DNA of 46,709 nt from Thermoguttaceae bacterium (GCA_017408405.1 JAFQUP010000210.1:1-46709), one strand, 5' to 3'; positions 1-10,158 are shown, counted from the first letter of the stretch. Translations and numbers: made by a program. Notes: generated from the sequence alone by a model not told the origin.

Positions 1-81
1 ATCAGCCTGAAAAACCTGACGTACAACCTGTACCGCTTCGCCTCCCTTCGGCAAACCGCGGGAAAACTGTGTACCCATTAA
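1..81 (+). pseudogene. C-terminal tail of a gene cut by the window edge
   Basis: Reading from the first base gives 26 open codons ending in TAA at 79-81. The peptide begins ISLKNLTYNLYRF and is basic and aromatic. The asparagine/tyrosine-rich helix is reminiscent of the last helix of some DDE transposases, but this is a weak resemblance and I do not assign a family. The start lies outside the window, so it is unknown whether the gene is intact or a remnant; the pseudogene label is only a placeholder for a partial gene. It could also be a chance open stretch. Confidence 0.25.
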
Positions 82-89
82 ATGAAATG

Positions 90-130
90 GGGCTAAAATC
101 ACGCGAAAATGGGCTAAATTCGAGCGAAAT
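90..130 (+). repeat. Two-copy imperfect direct repeat, 21-base period
   Basis: GGGCTAAAATCACGCGAAAA at 90-109 is followed by GGGCTAAATTCGAGCGAAAT at 111-130. The two 20-base copies share GGGCTAAA, TC and GCGAAA and differ at four positions. They lie just after the stop codon of the truncated reading frame at the window edge. They could be binding sites or the decayed end of a mobile element; two copies are too few to decide. Confidence 0.5.
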
Positions 131-437
131 CGCGTCCGAATGGTCAACATGATGATATGATGTCCCAGAAATTTTCACAATTTGGAATTTTGGTATCATC
201 GTGTTGGGAAATTTGGTGTTTTTCGAGGAGGCCTTTCAATACTTCCTTTCAAATATCATTATTCGACAGAAAGAATACTCTAAAACACACGATTGAATTT
301 CTTTTTTCCGAAATCCATCTTGCGGAAAAAACTATTTTTGAACATAATAAAAGAAAAATTACTGACTCAAAGAATGTTGGTAACCCAACACCATTTTTTT
401 CCAATTCCTAAACTAAAATTGATTAAAGGAGAGAAAA
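131..437. other. Intergenic stretch without a recognisable gene
   Basis: AT-rich sequence between the direct repeat and the flavodoxin-fold gene. Short open frames occur on both strands, but none has a ribosome binding site, a family motif or a convincing composition. The only functional signal I can support is the Shine-Dalgarno AAAGGAGA at about 426-433, which serves the gene at 438. Confidence 0.5.
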
Positions 438-968
438 ATGAATATCCTGATCCTCAATGGAAGTCCGCGTCAAGGTGGAAATACTGAAATTTTGGCCAAA
501 ACATTCGCGGAAACCGCCGAACAGAACGGACACTCGGTTCAAATCATTAACGCGTATGATATTCAGGTTGCCCCATGCCTTGCGTGCACGCACTGTCTGA
601 ACATCGAAAAAGGAATCTGCATCCAGAAAGACAGTATGGAAATGATTCGCCCTCTTTTCGATGCTGCCGAGGTCATCGTTTTTGCCTCGCCAATTTACTT
701 TTTCACGATTTCGGCCCAGCTGAAATGTGTCATCGACCGTTTTTACGCCGCGAACAAAGTTGGCATCGGTTTCAAAAAATCCGCGCTTCTCCTTGATTCA
801 CACAGTCCAAATGTCTTCGATTCCGCCATTGCCATGTTCCACGGAATAAATCGTTACCTCAAATGGGAATCGCTTGGAATCGTCACATTGGACGGCATGA
901 CCGCTAAAGGCTCCGCCTCCAACGATCCTCGTCTGGAGGAAATTCGCAAAATAGCGGCTTCTCTCTAA
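438..968 (+). CDS. NADPH-dependent FMN reductase / flavodoxin-fold iron-sulfur flavoprotein family
   Basis: This 176-residue cytoplasmic protein has the flavodoxin-like NAD(P)H:quinone or FMN reductase fold. The phosphate-binding loop for FMN is the N-terminal NGSPRQGGNTE (residues 7-17). A second flavin-contacting loop is FASPIYFF, around residues 82-89. Between them is a cysteine cluster, CLACTHCLNIEKGIC, of the kind found in iron-sulfur flavoproteins of the NADPH-dependent FMN reductase family. Length and start fit the family, and AAAGGAGA sits 4-5 bases before the ATG. It is probably transcribed alone, because a strong hairpin at 976-1016 separates it from the convergent RNase HI gene. 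It likely reduces quinones or other electron acceptors through bound FMN; the natural substrate cannot be read from sequence. Confidence 0.85.
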   Translation: MNILILNGSPRQGGNTEILAKTFAETAEQNGHSVQIINAYDIQVAPCLACTHCLNIEKGICIQKDSMEMIRPLFDAAEVIVFASPIYFFTISAQLKCVIDRFYAANKVGIGFKKSALLLDSHSPNVFDSAIAMFHGINRYLKWESLGIVTLDGMTAKGSASNDPRLEEIRKIAASL

Positions 969-975
969 TTTAGCC

Positions 976-1016
976 AAAAGCGTCTTCCGAGAAAAATTTT
1001 CCCGGAAGATGCTTTT
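976..1016. terminator. Bidirectional hairpin terminator
   Basis: AAAAGCGTCTTCCG (976-989) pairs with CGGAAGATGCTTTT (1003-1016), a 14-base stem with one G-T wobble. The ends are AAAA on one side and TTTT on the other, so the structure can stop transcription in either direction. It lies between the convergent FMN reductase and RNase HI genes. Confidence 0.75.
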
Positions 1017-1057
1017 ATCCAAAATCGAGTGTCATTCCCCCAAAACACTACCGCGTT

Positions 1058-1519
1058 TTAACCTTTCTTCAACTTCCGATAGGCTTCAACCGCCATCTGA
1101 TCGCATCTTTCATTTTCTGGGTGTCCAGCATGTCCGCGAACATACTGAAAAGTCAAAAAATGCCGACTTTTCAGTTCATCCAGCTCCATCCATAAATCCT
1201 GATTTTTGACCGGTTTCCCATCTGCCAGTTTCCAGCCTTTGCGCTTCCAGCCCGCCATCCATTTTTCCAAACCGTTCAGAACATACTGACTATCGGAGAC
1301 AACCAGTACTCCGACTGGACGAGTCAAAACCCGAAGCCCCTGAATAACGGCCATTAACTCCATCCGATTATTGGTCGTGTCCCATTCCGCGCCTGACATT
1401 TCCTTTTCTTTTCCTGTCGGTAAATGCCGCAAAACGCACCCCCAGCCTCCGGGACCTGGATTCCCGCTGCACGCCCCATCCGTAAAAAGATTCACTGTCG
1501 TCGGCAATGTTTTTTTCAT
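1058..1519 (-). CDS. rnhA: Ribonuclease HI
   Basis: Ribonuclease HI cleaves the RNA strand of RNA-DNA hybrids, removing replication primers and R-loops. The protein is 153 residues from the ATG. The four acidic catalytic residues are visible: Asp14 in FTDGACSGNPG, Glu54 in NRMELMAVI, Asp76 in VVSDSQYV and Asp140 in ENERCD. The auxiliary histidine is in RGHAGHPENERCD at residue 130, with the same 10-residue spacing to the last Asp as in E. coli. An in-frame TTG two codons upstream (1525) has a better spaced AGGAC, so the start could be there. It converges on the FMN reductase gene. Family assignment is firm. Confidence 0.95.
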   Translation of the reverse strand: MKKTLPTTVNLFTDGACSGNPGPGGWGCVLRHLPTGKEKEMSGAEWDTTNNRMELMAVIQGLRVLTRPVGVLVVSDSQYVLNGLEKWMAGWKRKGWKLADGKPVKNQDLWMELDELKSRHFLTFQYVRGHAGHPENERCDQMAVEAYRKLKKG

Positions 1520-1666
1520 CTTCAAAATTTGTCCTTTTCAGCGGAGCAGGTTGACGTTACTTCTCAAAATACTTCACAAAACGCCCAAACCAGCAGTCAC
1601 TTAACATCTCTAAAAACAAAAACTTCTATTTATTTTACTCAAAAAAAATCCCGACGCAATCCCCCC

Positions 1667-1695
1667 TTGAAAATTATTTTCATTCCGATTAAAAT
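1667..1695 (+). promoter_or_regulatory. Putative sigma70-type promoter for the Gfo/Idh/MocA-like gene
   Basis: TTGAAA at 1667-1672 and TAAAAT at 1690-1695 are separated by 17 bases, and the -10 box runs on as TAAAATTAAG. Transcription would begin near 1702, giving a leader of about 58 bases ahead of the ATG at 1760. The extended TAAAATTA resembles the TATAATTA seen at other promoters in the window. Confidence 0.5.
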
Positions 1696-1759
1696 TAAGA
1701 GATGAACTGCCCAATATCGGAAAAAAAGCCCAAATATCTCAAAAGAAAGGACTCATTTC

Positions 1760-2899
1760 ATGCGTTTTCAAATTGGGATTGTCGGAATCGGAAAAATCGC
1801 TCAAACCTACTTTAAGGTCTTGCGAAGAATCCCGAATGTTCAGATTACGTTTCTCTGCGACATCATTCCGGAACAAATGAAAAAAGCTGAACACGCTTTT
1901 CCTGACCTCCTTGCCGATGTTCCTCATTTCTCCTCCACTGACGAAGCTTTCGATTCCGGAATAAAACCGGACGCGGTCCTCATCGCGACTCCTCTCAATA
2001 CCCATTTCATGCTTTCAGAACGTGTCCTGAGACGCGGACGGCGTGTTCTTCTTGAAAAGCCAAGTGTTTCAACGCTTGATGAACTCGCTAAACTTTACGC
2101 GCTGGCACAAAAACATCAAACGCGGTATCAGACGATGTTTCACTTCGCTTACGCTCCGGAAGTGGAATGTTTTGCTTCACTCAAGCCTCAAATTGAACGC
2201 CGCCTGGGGCCGCTGCGTGCGTTCGCGTGCGATTTCCAGGACCCCGCGGTATCAGGTACTCTCCTGACAATTTCCCCGCGAAAACTCGGAGGAAGTTACC
2301 TAAGCAGCGGAGTCAATGCCCTGAGCGTCCTGAATCGCGCAGTTGACTTGAGCCAACTTCAGGTCGTCTCTCATCAATGCCGCCAGATCTCTGGTTTAAT
2401 AGATCGGAATAATGAAAAAGTCGTCCCGGAAGTTGACACTTCCTCCATTACGGAATACGCAACAAATTCCTCCGTGCCTGCGTTTCTTCCCTCAAAAGCC
2501 CAACCCTCTGAATCCAATTCGATCCCAACCCCTCTAACGGGCATTATCCGAACTGACTGGGAACAAAACTGGAACTTCAAATCAACTCTACTCATCTTCC
2601 AATACGGAACCGTTCTCCTCGACCACACGACTCAGTCGGTAGTCCTGAACGCTTTCTCACCAGAAGGTTTTACTCCGAAATTTCGAGAATTCCCAATGGA
2701 AAAAATCGCTGAAGCGATTTCCCCAAATAAAACCGCTTCGCAAATTACCTTCCATTGCGCTAATCAAATTTCCAGGCAGGAACGCGAATACGAAACGATG
2801 TTCCGCCATCATTTCTTCCATCCGGAAGTACCTGAACTCGCCCAAAAACAGGACTTCAAAATTCACGAACTTCTTCTGAATCCCATCCCGCGAAACTAA
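1760..2899 (+). CDS. Gfo/Idh/MocA-like oxidoreductase, possibly catalytically altered
   Basis: This 379-residue protein has no signal peptide and is probably cytoplasmic. It has an N-terminal Rossmann domain with GIVGIGKIAQTYF at residues 6-18 for NAD(P) binding, and the family EKP motif (VLLEKPS, residues 97-102) with the conserved lysine. The C-terminal half should form the alpha/beta dimerisation domain. There, the stretch that in active members reads roughly D-x-G-x-H-x-x-D is GGSYLSSGVNALSVLN, so the Asp, His and second Asp appear replaced by Ser, Asn and Ser. It may therefore bind a dinucleotide and sugar without normal catalysis, or use other residues. The start is supported by AAAGGA before the ATG and a plausible promoter. 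A hairpin follows at 2929-2959. Neighbours do not indicate a pathway. Confidence 0.75.
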   Translation: MRFQIGIVGIGKIAQTYFKVLRRIPNVQITFLCDIIPEQMKKAEHAFPDLLADVPHFSSTDEAFDSGIKPDAVLIATPLNTHFMLSERVLRRGRRVLLEKPSVSTLDELAKLYALAQKHQTRYQTMFHFAYAPEVECFASLKPQIERRLGPLRAFACDFQDPAVSGTLLTISPRKLGGSYLSSGVNALSVLNRAVDLSQLQVVSHQCRQISGLIDRNNEKVVPEVDTSSITEYATNSSVPAFLPSKAQPSESNSIPTPLTGIIRTDWEQNWNFKSTLLIFQYGTVLLDHTTQSVVLNAFSPEGFTPKFREFPMEKIAEAISPNKTASQITFHCANQISRQEREYETMFRHHFFHPEVPELAQKQDFKIHELLLNPIPRN

Positions 2900-2928
2900 T
2901 GTTCCTAAGATTATTCCGGAAAACAAAA

Positions 2929-2965
2929 ATCGGACCGTCATTTTTCTGACGAGTCCGATTAATAT
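2929..2965 (+). terminator. Hairpin terminator after the Gfo/Idh/MocA-like gene
   Basis: ATCGGACCGTCA (2929-2940) pairs with TGACGAGTCCGAT (2947-2959), with one bulged base and a six-base TTTTTC loop, followed by TAATATTT. It lies 30 bases past the stop codon. The T tract is weak, so it may be only moderately efficient or serve both converging genes. Confidence 0.6.
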
Positions 2966-3054
2966 TTCAAAGAAGAGCTCTCGTCGTCAGCGATTGGGGG
3001 TTAAGCGTTTTACTGACAGCAAAAGATACTTTCGGCAAATCATTTTAGAAACCT

Positions 3055-3642
3055 TCAGTCATTTGCCTTTTCCCAGCCCGCAATTGCCGCTTCATGCTGA
3101 AGCGTGAGGGAAATATCGTCAAGAGCGTTCAAAAGGCAATGTTTGCGGAACGCATCCACTTCAAATGCCAAATCCAGCCCATATTCGTCCGTAATACGCT
3201 GATTTTCAAGATCCACCGTCAGGCGGTACCCTGAATGAGCTGCAGTACGCTGGAAAAGATCCTCAATAACTTCTTCGCTCAAACGAATCGGAAGCATGCC
3301 GTTTTTGAAGGAATTGTTAAAGAAAATATCAGCAAAACTCGGCGCAAGAATCACCTTGAAGCCATAATCAGCCAATCCCCACGGAGCATGCTCACGACTG
3401 GAACCTGAACCAAAATTGCGGCGGGTAAGAAGAATCGTCCCGCCACGATATTCCGGTTTGTTCAATTCAAAATCCGGATTTTCAGAACCGTCTTCCAGAA
3501 ATCTCCAGTCGAAGAAAACGAACTGACCAAATCCGGAACGCTCAATTCGCTTCAGAAACTGTTTCGGCATGATCTGATCCGTATCGACATTGGAACGATC
3601 CATCGGAATGACGAGTCCGTTATGTGTGGTGAATTTTTCCAT
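3055..3642 (-). CDS. leuD: 3-isopropylmalate dehydratase small subunit
   Basis: LeuD is the small (swivel-domain) subunit of isopropylmalate isomerase, which converts 2-isopropylmalate to 3-isopropylmalate in leucine synthesis together with the iron-sulfur subunit LeuC. The protein is 195 residues from the ATG at 3642, the usual length. Key features are [20 protein letters not shown] near the N terminus and the substrate-loop motif [15 protein letters not shown] at residues 76-90. The frame stays open another 47 codons upstream to 3783, but that part is hydrophobic and unlike LeuD, and GAGGGAAAG sits just before the chosen ATG. No leuC or other leu gene is in the window, so the partner must be encoded elsewhere. 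Confidence 0.95.
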   Translation of the reverse strand: MEKFTTHNGLVIPMDRSNVDTDQIMPKQFLKRIERSGFGQFVFFDWRFLEDGSENPDFELNKPEYRGGTILLTRRNFGSGSSREHAPWGLADYGFKVILAPSFADIFFNNSFKNGMLPIRLSEEVIEDLFQRTAAHSGYRLTVDLENQRITDEYGLDLAFEVDAFRKHCLLNALDDISLTLQHEAAIAGWEKAND

Positions 3643-4037
3643 TTTGCGCTTTCCCTCAATAAATTTAAAGACATCGATTAAAATTTCTCCTATTATTTTA
3701 CCCTTAAGCCAAAAAATTTCCAGCCCCCCCGAAAAGAAAAAAGGAATTTTTATTCCCTCTTTGATAAATATTATCCAGAACAAAACCTTTTCCTAAAAAT
3801 ATCCGCCCAAATCATACATAAAATTTAAATTCAAGGTTTTAGAGGATTCTGTCGGCATTTTTCCTTTAAATTTTCAAAATTTCAGGCTATTTTCCCCAAA
3901 AGACAGTCCCTCCGCCCTTGATTTTCCTTCAATTTACGTTAAACTGTTTTTGAGGAATTTCGTGACTGCCTGGTCCATATTGAATTCCTTCCTCCTTCCC
4001 GGGTATCCTTTACCTCTTAAAATTTAAGGAAAAACAC
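3643..4037. other. Divergent intergenic region between leuD and the propeller-like gene
   Basis: About 395 AT-rich bases separate the starts of leuD (minus) and the secreted gene at 4038 (plus). The leuD-proximal part is open in the leuD frame but shows no conserved protein. A promoter-like pair for the plus strand is at 3918-3945. I see no clear leuD promoter, riboswitch or leader peptide rich in leucine codons. Confidence 0.5.
3918..3945 (+). promoter_or_regulatory. Putative promoter for the secreted propeller-like protein
   Basis: TTGATT at 3918-3923 and TAAACT at 3940-3945 are 16 bases apart. Transcription would begin around 3952, about 85 bases before the ATG at 4038. Both boxes depart from consensus, so this is a moderate call. 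Confidence 0.4.
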
Positions 4038-5075
4038 ATGAAATTGAAATTCTTCCCCTTTACCCTTGCCTTTATTTTACTTTACGCGGTATGCCTCACT
4101 CTCAATGCGGCTCCCGCGCCAGACCTTTCTGAGGTTATCGCTCAAATGAAAGCACAGGCCAATTCTGAAGCTGTCCCGACCGGACCGTTTCAGGCAAATG
4201 TCGTTGTCTGCGATCAATTTCGCCACAAAATTCTTATTCTGAAAGCCGGAGCAGACTGGAGCAAACCGGAATCCATTATCTGGGAATGGTCCCCGGAAAT
4301 GTCTCCCCAAATCAAACCTGAACATTACGGCTGGTTCCGAAATCCGGATGAGTGCAAACCGGTACGCGGTACTTCACACCTCCTCATGACTGCCTCCGGA
4401 GGCGGCATCGCCCTAATTCGCCTCGCGGACAAAGCCTGCCTTTTCTACTCGCGCATTGAAGGAAATCCACACTCCATCGAGCTTCTTCCTGACGGAAACA
4501 TCGCTTCAGTTTCCAGCGGCGGACTATTCACGATTTGGCCTGTTCCAGAAGGCAACGACGCAATTAACGCGGAGAGCCGCCTTGAACCAAATCCGCGCGG
4601 ACGACAGTATCCCCTCGTTGGCGGTCACGGAATGGTCTGGGACCCGGAAATTGAAATCCTTTGGGTCCTCGGATACGATGAACTCGCTGGTTACCGATAC
4701 GATTTCAATAAAAAAGATCCCTCTCTCTCCAAGGAATTTTCAATCTCCGTGGACGGTACGGTCGCGGACGGCGGACACGATCTCTATCCTGTTCCAAATC
4801 AGCGGGCTTTTTTCGTGACAGGAGTAGGAATCGGTGTTTTTGATATTAACAAAAGAGAATTTATTTCTCTCATGACTCCAGAAACAAATCCCAAGGGAAA
4901 ACACAGTATCAAAAGTGTTTCACAGTCTCCCGAGGGATTTATCATTGCTCAATGCCCAACCAAAAGATATTGGGCAGCCCGAATCCCTTTTTTCAATCAA
5001 CAGCTTACCCCGTTGGGAACTTTGCCAAACGGAATGATTTACAAAGCGCGCTGGTGGGTTGAAAAATGGAAGTAA
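4038..5075 (+). CDS. Secreted beta-propeller-like protein (possibly DUF6528-type)
   Basis: This 345-residue protein has a clear signal peptide (hydrophobic residues 5-24, cleavage after LNAAPA). The mature part holds short repeats of the propeller kind: VVVCDQFRHKILILK, ASGGGIALIRLADK, HSIELLPDGNIASVSS, GHGMVWDPEIEILWVLGYD and GGHDLYPVPNQRAFFV. These resemble beta-propeller proteins annotated as DUF6528, though I cannot confirm the exact family. No catalytic motif stands out. GGHG and GGHD could bind a ligand or metal at the propeller centre. An AAGGAA lies just upstream of the ATG. It is monocistronic or the last gene of its unit; a promoter and hairpin for the next gene begin about 60 bases after the stop. 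Confidence 0.6.
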   Translation: MKLKFFPFTLAFILLYAVCLTLNAAPAPDLSEVIAQMKAQANSEAVPTGPFQANVVVCDQFRHKILILKAGADWSKPESIIWEWSPEMSPQIKPEHYGWFRNPDECKPVRGTSHLLMTASGGGIALIRLADKACLFYSRIEGNPHSIELLPDGNIASVSSGGLFTIWPVPEGNDAINAESRLEPNPRGRQYPLVGGHGMVWDPEIEILWVLGYDELAGYRYDFNKKDPSLSKEFSISVDGTVADGGHDLYPVPNQRAFFVTGVGIGVFDINKREFISLMTPETNPKGKHSIKSVSQSPEGFIIAQCPTKRYWAARIPFFNQQLTPLGTLPNGMIYKARWWVEKWK

Positions 5076-5132
5076 TTTTTGTGTTTTTGAAAATTTTACG
5101 AAAAAATCCCCCAAAGAAATGAGAACTTTCTC

Positions 5133-5160
5133 TTGACAACCAAAATTTTCCAAATATAAT
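5133..5160 (+). promoter_or_regulatory. Consensus sigma70-type promoter for the ABC transporter operon
   Basis: TTGACA at 5133-5138 and TATAAT at 5155-5160 match consensus perfectly, with a 16-base spacer. The -10 continues as TATAATTAAT. The predicted start is near 5167, inside the first arm of the hairpin at 5163-5194. Confidence 0.75.
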
Positions 5161-5162
5161 TA

Positions 5163-5200
5163 ATCGTGTTTGGCAGTTATTTACCAAACGCGATTTTATT
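5163..5200 (+). terminator. Hairpin with T-rich tail overlapping the transcription start
   Basis: ATCGTGTTTGG (5163-5173) pairs with CCAAACGCGAT (5184-5194), 11 pairs with one wobble, followed by TTTATTCTTTT. It could terminate transcription from the gene ending at 5075. For RNA starting at the overlapping promoter, eight pairs of the stem remain, so it could also attenuate or protect the 5' end. Confidence 0.55.
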
Positions 5201-5431
5201 CTTTTCGGCCTTTTGAAATTTCGACAAATTCCTGAATGATTCAACCAAAATACCTCCCCGAATCGCACTTCATTCCATTGAAAGCGGCTGGTATCCTCAT
5301 GAAGAGTTTTTTTGAGGTTCATTCCAGAAATTTTTCTCCCCTGTCCCTTTTCTTCAGTCCGAAATCAATCTCTCCCCATTTTAATGGCATTTGCGTAATT
5401 CCAACTCCTTTTCACGAATAGAGGCAAATCA

Positions 5432-6198
<767 letters not shown>

Positions 6199-6199
<1 letters not shown>

Positions 6200-9100
6200 T
6201 GATGGGAATTCTCGTTAAACTTTGCTGTCGGGATCTGATTCATCGTAAATTGAGAATGTGCTTCACGGTTCTCGCCATCGCGGCAGTAAGCTGCCTCATG
6301 ATCTGGTTCGTCGGAAGTCTCGATATGACTTCAATGATTCGGAAAGATGTCGTCAAAAATACCTTTGGAGAATACTCACTCGCGATGTTTCACGATGACG
6401 GATTTTCTTCAGAGGACATTGAAAAACTTTCCGCTAGCGAATTGGTTGAACGTCTCGATCAGGCTCGGCAGACAGATCCCGAAATTTCACTTGCCGGCGT
6501 GGAATTCGTTCCAGGAAGTTTTCGTTCCAGCCCTAAAATTACTGGAATTGACCGAATCAATCTCGCTCCATACGCGATGGATGAAGGTGACTGGTTCTCC
6601 AAATCAGGAGAATGTGTCGTCAGTTCAATCGCGGAAGAAACATTGCTTCGCGGAAATAAGGAAGAAAAAGAACATATCGAAATCGGGCAGAAAATCTCCG
6701 TAAAAACCGACGCGGGGGAAACGTTCCTTACTGTCGTCGGAACCTTTAAACAAACCGCGATGGAAGTTCCAAAAGGAGCGAAACGCGGTCCATCTGGAAC
6801 ATTTTCTTTTGGTTTTGGAGAAGGACTTGGCACATCGAATGCCCCAAAATCCAAATCGCCGGCTTCTCAACCCCAATCAGCCTCACCAGCCGGAAGAATG
6901 TCTCCCGGTAAACAGAAATTTCAACCGGAAACACTCGCAAAGGAGGAAAATCCCCAAACGCCTCCAGAAAAAAAGAGACCTCAGCATACCGCTCAAACTC
7001 AATCTTCCATAACGGATACTGCTTCCAATGTTCCGCTTCCCTCCGTTCCCCAAACAGGAAAAAGAAACGGGAGAAAACCAGGGGCAGCTCCTGAAATCTC
7101 TTCTGAAACAGGAAATGAACGCAGGAAAGCCATTCGAGGCCCATGGAGTCCACAGGAAGTTGGTCTTTCCGCTCCCGCGATTTATGTTTCCCTTAACGAC
7201 CTTCACAAAATTTCAGGCACTAAAGCGGCTTCCAATCTCCTCTTCATTCAGCTGAAGAAAGGAAAAACGCCTTCGGAATTCTTTACCGAAGCGGAAAAAA
7301 TTCTTGGGAAATCATTGGAAGAATTAAAGATCGAAAAAGCGGATGCCGTTACCCTCCAAGCCGCTCAAGATCAAAAAAATTCAATTAATAGCATTTTCGC
7401 GCAAGCGTGGTCCACGATGGGAATCGTTATCGTCACCGCGATTTTGATCATTTTCACGACACTGAATATGGACGTGAGTGAACGAACCCGATATTTGGCA
7501 ATGCTTCGCACGCTAGGCTTAACTCGAACACAGGTCGCCTGGCTTATCCTGCTTGAGGGCGTTTTCCTGGGAATTCTCGGCTGGTTTTTCGGAACAGTTA
7601 CCGGCTGGTGCCTTCTGGAATGGCTCGCCTTCAAAGAAACAGGGACCTGGGTTTTGCTTGAACTCTCTAAAATCAATCTTTTCCTTGCTTTTATCTGCAC
7701 CTTGGCAGGAGCCCTCATTGCTTCCATCGTCCCAGCCATTCGCGCGACCTGGGTTTCTCCCGTAGAGTCCATGGTCCGAAAAACACGTCGTTTCACTACG
7801 CAAAAATTACTCCTCGCCGCGTTTTTGGGCCTGATCCTCCTGGCCGTTATGCCGCTGATCGTCTTTCTCCCCTCCGATCCCAAAACGCGCGCGATGCTTT
7901 TCGGAAAACTGGGTACTTTCTGTTTCGGATTCGGATTCCTCCTTTTCTTCCCATGGACAATCGCCATTACGGAAAAACTGGGTGCTCCAATCCTCGCGTT
8001 CCTTTTAAGATTCGATCCGCGTTTCCTCAAGAATCAGCTGGCTGGAAATCAACTTCGTTCACTCATGACCGCATTAATCATGTCCATGGGACTGGGACTT
8101 TTCACCGCGATTTTGATTTGGTCCAGCTCCATGCTCTACCGTTTCATCATTCAGGACAACGCGATACCATTCGCTCTGGTCAGGATAGATGACTCAATCA
8201 CTTCCGATGAAGCGGAAAACGCCTTGCGAAACATGACAGGAGTAAATGAAAGCGAATTCATGGAAATCGCGGTTGCCCAACCTGCTCTGGATGCGGAAAC
8301 CGGCGAAAAAATGAAAGCCGCGGGTGCCATGAATCCAAGCGTAGTTCTCATGGGAATTGATCCGGAAAAAACATACTCCGAATCACATCCGCTTCTCCAG
8401 CTTCAATTTACGGAAGGAAACAGGGAAAAAGTCAGACAGGCAATGACCAACTCCACCAAGTCGCCGCGTGTGTGCGTCGTGACGACTGAAATTTCTGAGC
8501 ATGCCGGACTGCACGTCGGAGATTCGCTGCGTTTCGCGCTCCCTGGAAACCATGAAAAGCCAGTATTTGCCGACTATGAAATTATCGGAGTCGTGGATTT
8601 CCCAGGCATGCTCTGGTTTACCAAATTCGGAAATGTTCGTGTCGGTGCTGGAAGGTGCTGCGCTATGGCCTTTGCTCCATTCAGCGTCGTTCAGAATGAC
8701 TTCAACACTCCGGATAATGAGTTCTTTTGGTTCAACGCGGATAATCGGGTAAAACACGCTGACTTGGCTGAGGAACTTAAAAAAGTCACTCGCGATCAAA
8801 TTGGGAAAAACTTCCTCCCTGAAACGGATGCCGAGTTTGAGACTGCCCGTTTCGCGCAAATCACCAATGCCTCAAAACTTGGAATTTCTGAAATACCGGA
8901 AATGCTTCTCTCGCTCCATCCTGGGGCAGTCACTCGGAACGCGGCTTTTTCTGTTCGGGATATTGAAAAAATCAAAGAAGAAGATCTCCTCTACGTTAAT
9001 TCCGCAAGAGCTGCGTTTACGAACGGCGGAGCCGCGATTCTTTACGGACTCGATCCGCAAATCGCTTTCCGGCTCGACAATCCGATCCTTAAATTTCAAT

Positions 9101-10158
9101 TCAAGGAAGGTTCGGCAGCGGATACCCTGAAAACTCTGTGTGATGATGGAAACTCATGCGTGATTACGGAAGAATTCGCGAGAGCAAGAAATCTGAAACC
9201 AGGAGACATCCTTTCCTTCGTTCGCCCGCAAAACGCTGAAACTCCCGCGATTCAGGGAATGAGCACTGCCGGAATGGTTGAACCCCAAAAACAAACCGGG
9301 AAAATTGCTCCGCCAACCACTACTCCTGAAAACGGTCCACCGAAAAGAAGAGGTCCCGGAATGGGTGGCCCCGGAATGAGAAGAGGCGGAGAGAAAATCG
9401 CGAATATTGAACTTCGTATCGCAGCAATCATCGAACTTCCCAAATGGAAATCGCTCGCCGAAAATTCCGGTTCACTTATGCGGCGAAATGTCGAAACGGT
9501 CATTTTCACGCCGCCCTCGGTCGTCAAGGAACAATTTGGAGGCAAAGAATTCCAAAATTACTGGATCTCCCTAAAAAATTCCTCTGATTTCACCGCTGTT
9601 GAAGGTGAGCTTCAAGAAATCGCGAAAGCTTCTGCCCTCCAAAACCGTGAGAAAGACGCTCTGGCCCGCCGGGATATGGTCCGCCAGATGAAAGGAGCTC
9701 AAATCGCCTCAATTGAAAGTATTAACGCCAGTCTGAACGCACGTGCCGGAAACGTCATCGGCATGATGCAGAAAATGCCGTTGATTATGCTCGTCATTTC
9801 CACGATCGCAATCCTTAACACGATGATCGTCTCCGTCTTTACCCGACGATGGGAAATGGGAGTTCTTCGAGCCTGCGGAGTAACTCGAGGCGGTTTAATG
9901 GGCATGATTCTCGCGGAGTCTGTTTTGATTGGTTTCTGTGCGATTGTCATGAGTTTCCTTTTTGGAGTTTTTTACTCGTGGCTCCTGATTCACGTCACCT
10001 CCATGTTCGGTGTCGTCACTCCGCCATTAATTATTCCATGGAATAAAATTGCCTATGGTTTCGGTCTGGCGGTTTTCCTTTGCGTCATCGCCAGCCTCTA
10101 CCCGGCCTTTATTACCGGGCGGAAAGAACCTGTGGAATTACTGAGGAAACGTTCTTAA
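6199..10158 (+). CDS. Very large FtsX-like ABC permease with two low-complexity insertions
   Basis: At about 1,319 residues this is a fused, two-half permease with roughly ten membrane segments: one near residue 18-40, a first FtsX block near 403-515, two to three central segments between 534 and 645, and a C-terminal FtsX block near 1194-1305. The FtsX-type signature RTLGLTRTQVAWLILLEG in the first block is mirrored by RACGVTRGGLMGMILAES in the last. Large external domains lie between. Two disordered stretches interrupt them: residues about 210-315 (Pro/Gln/Lys/Ser-rich) and about 1015-1067 (Gly/Met/Arg/Pro-rich, with KRRGPGMGGPGMRRGG). AGGAGG at 6189-6194 supports ATG 6199 or ATG 6202; an upstream TTG at 6196 is too close. 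It overlaps the ATPase gene. Layout resembles YbbP-type permeases; substrate unknown. Confidence 0.88.

Larger units (their letters stand above)
5076..5431. other. Long leader region of the ABC transporter operon
   Basis: This 356-base stretch has no convincing gene; a 61-codon open frame at 5236-5421 lacks a ribosome binding site and family features. It contains a consensus promoter at 5133-5160, a hairpin at 5163-5194, and then about 235 bases before the ABC ATPase start. The long leader leaves room for post-transcriptional control. Confidence 0.5.

Noticed and set aside
2..199. Minus-strand 65-codon frame at the left end
   Set aside because: No motif or ribosome binding site, and it covers the direct repeat; likely chance.
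3643..3783. 47-codon N-terminal extension of LeuD
   Set aside because: The extension is hydrophobic and unlike LeuD, and a Shine-Dalgarno site sits before the internal ATG at 3642.
5236..5421. 61-codon frame in the ABC operon leader, a possible leader peptide
   Set aside because: No ribosome binding site, and no run of codons or motif that would mark a leader peptide.
7371..8030. 219-codon open frame on the minus strand
   Set aside because: It lies wholly inside the permease gene, is very rich in Arg, Lys, Ser and Pro as expected for an antisense shadow, and has no ribosome binding site or family motif.
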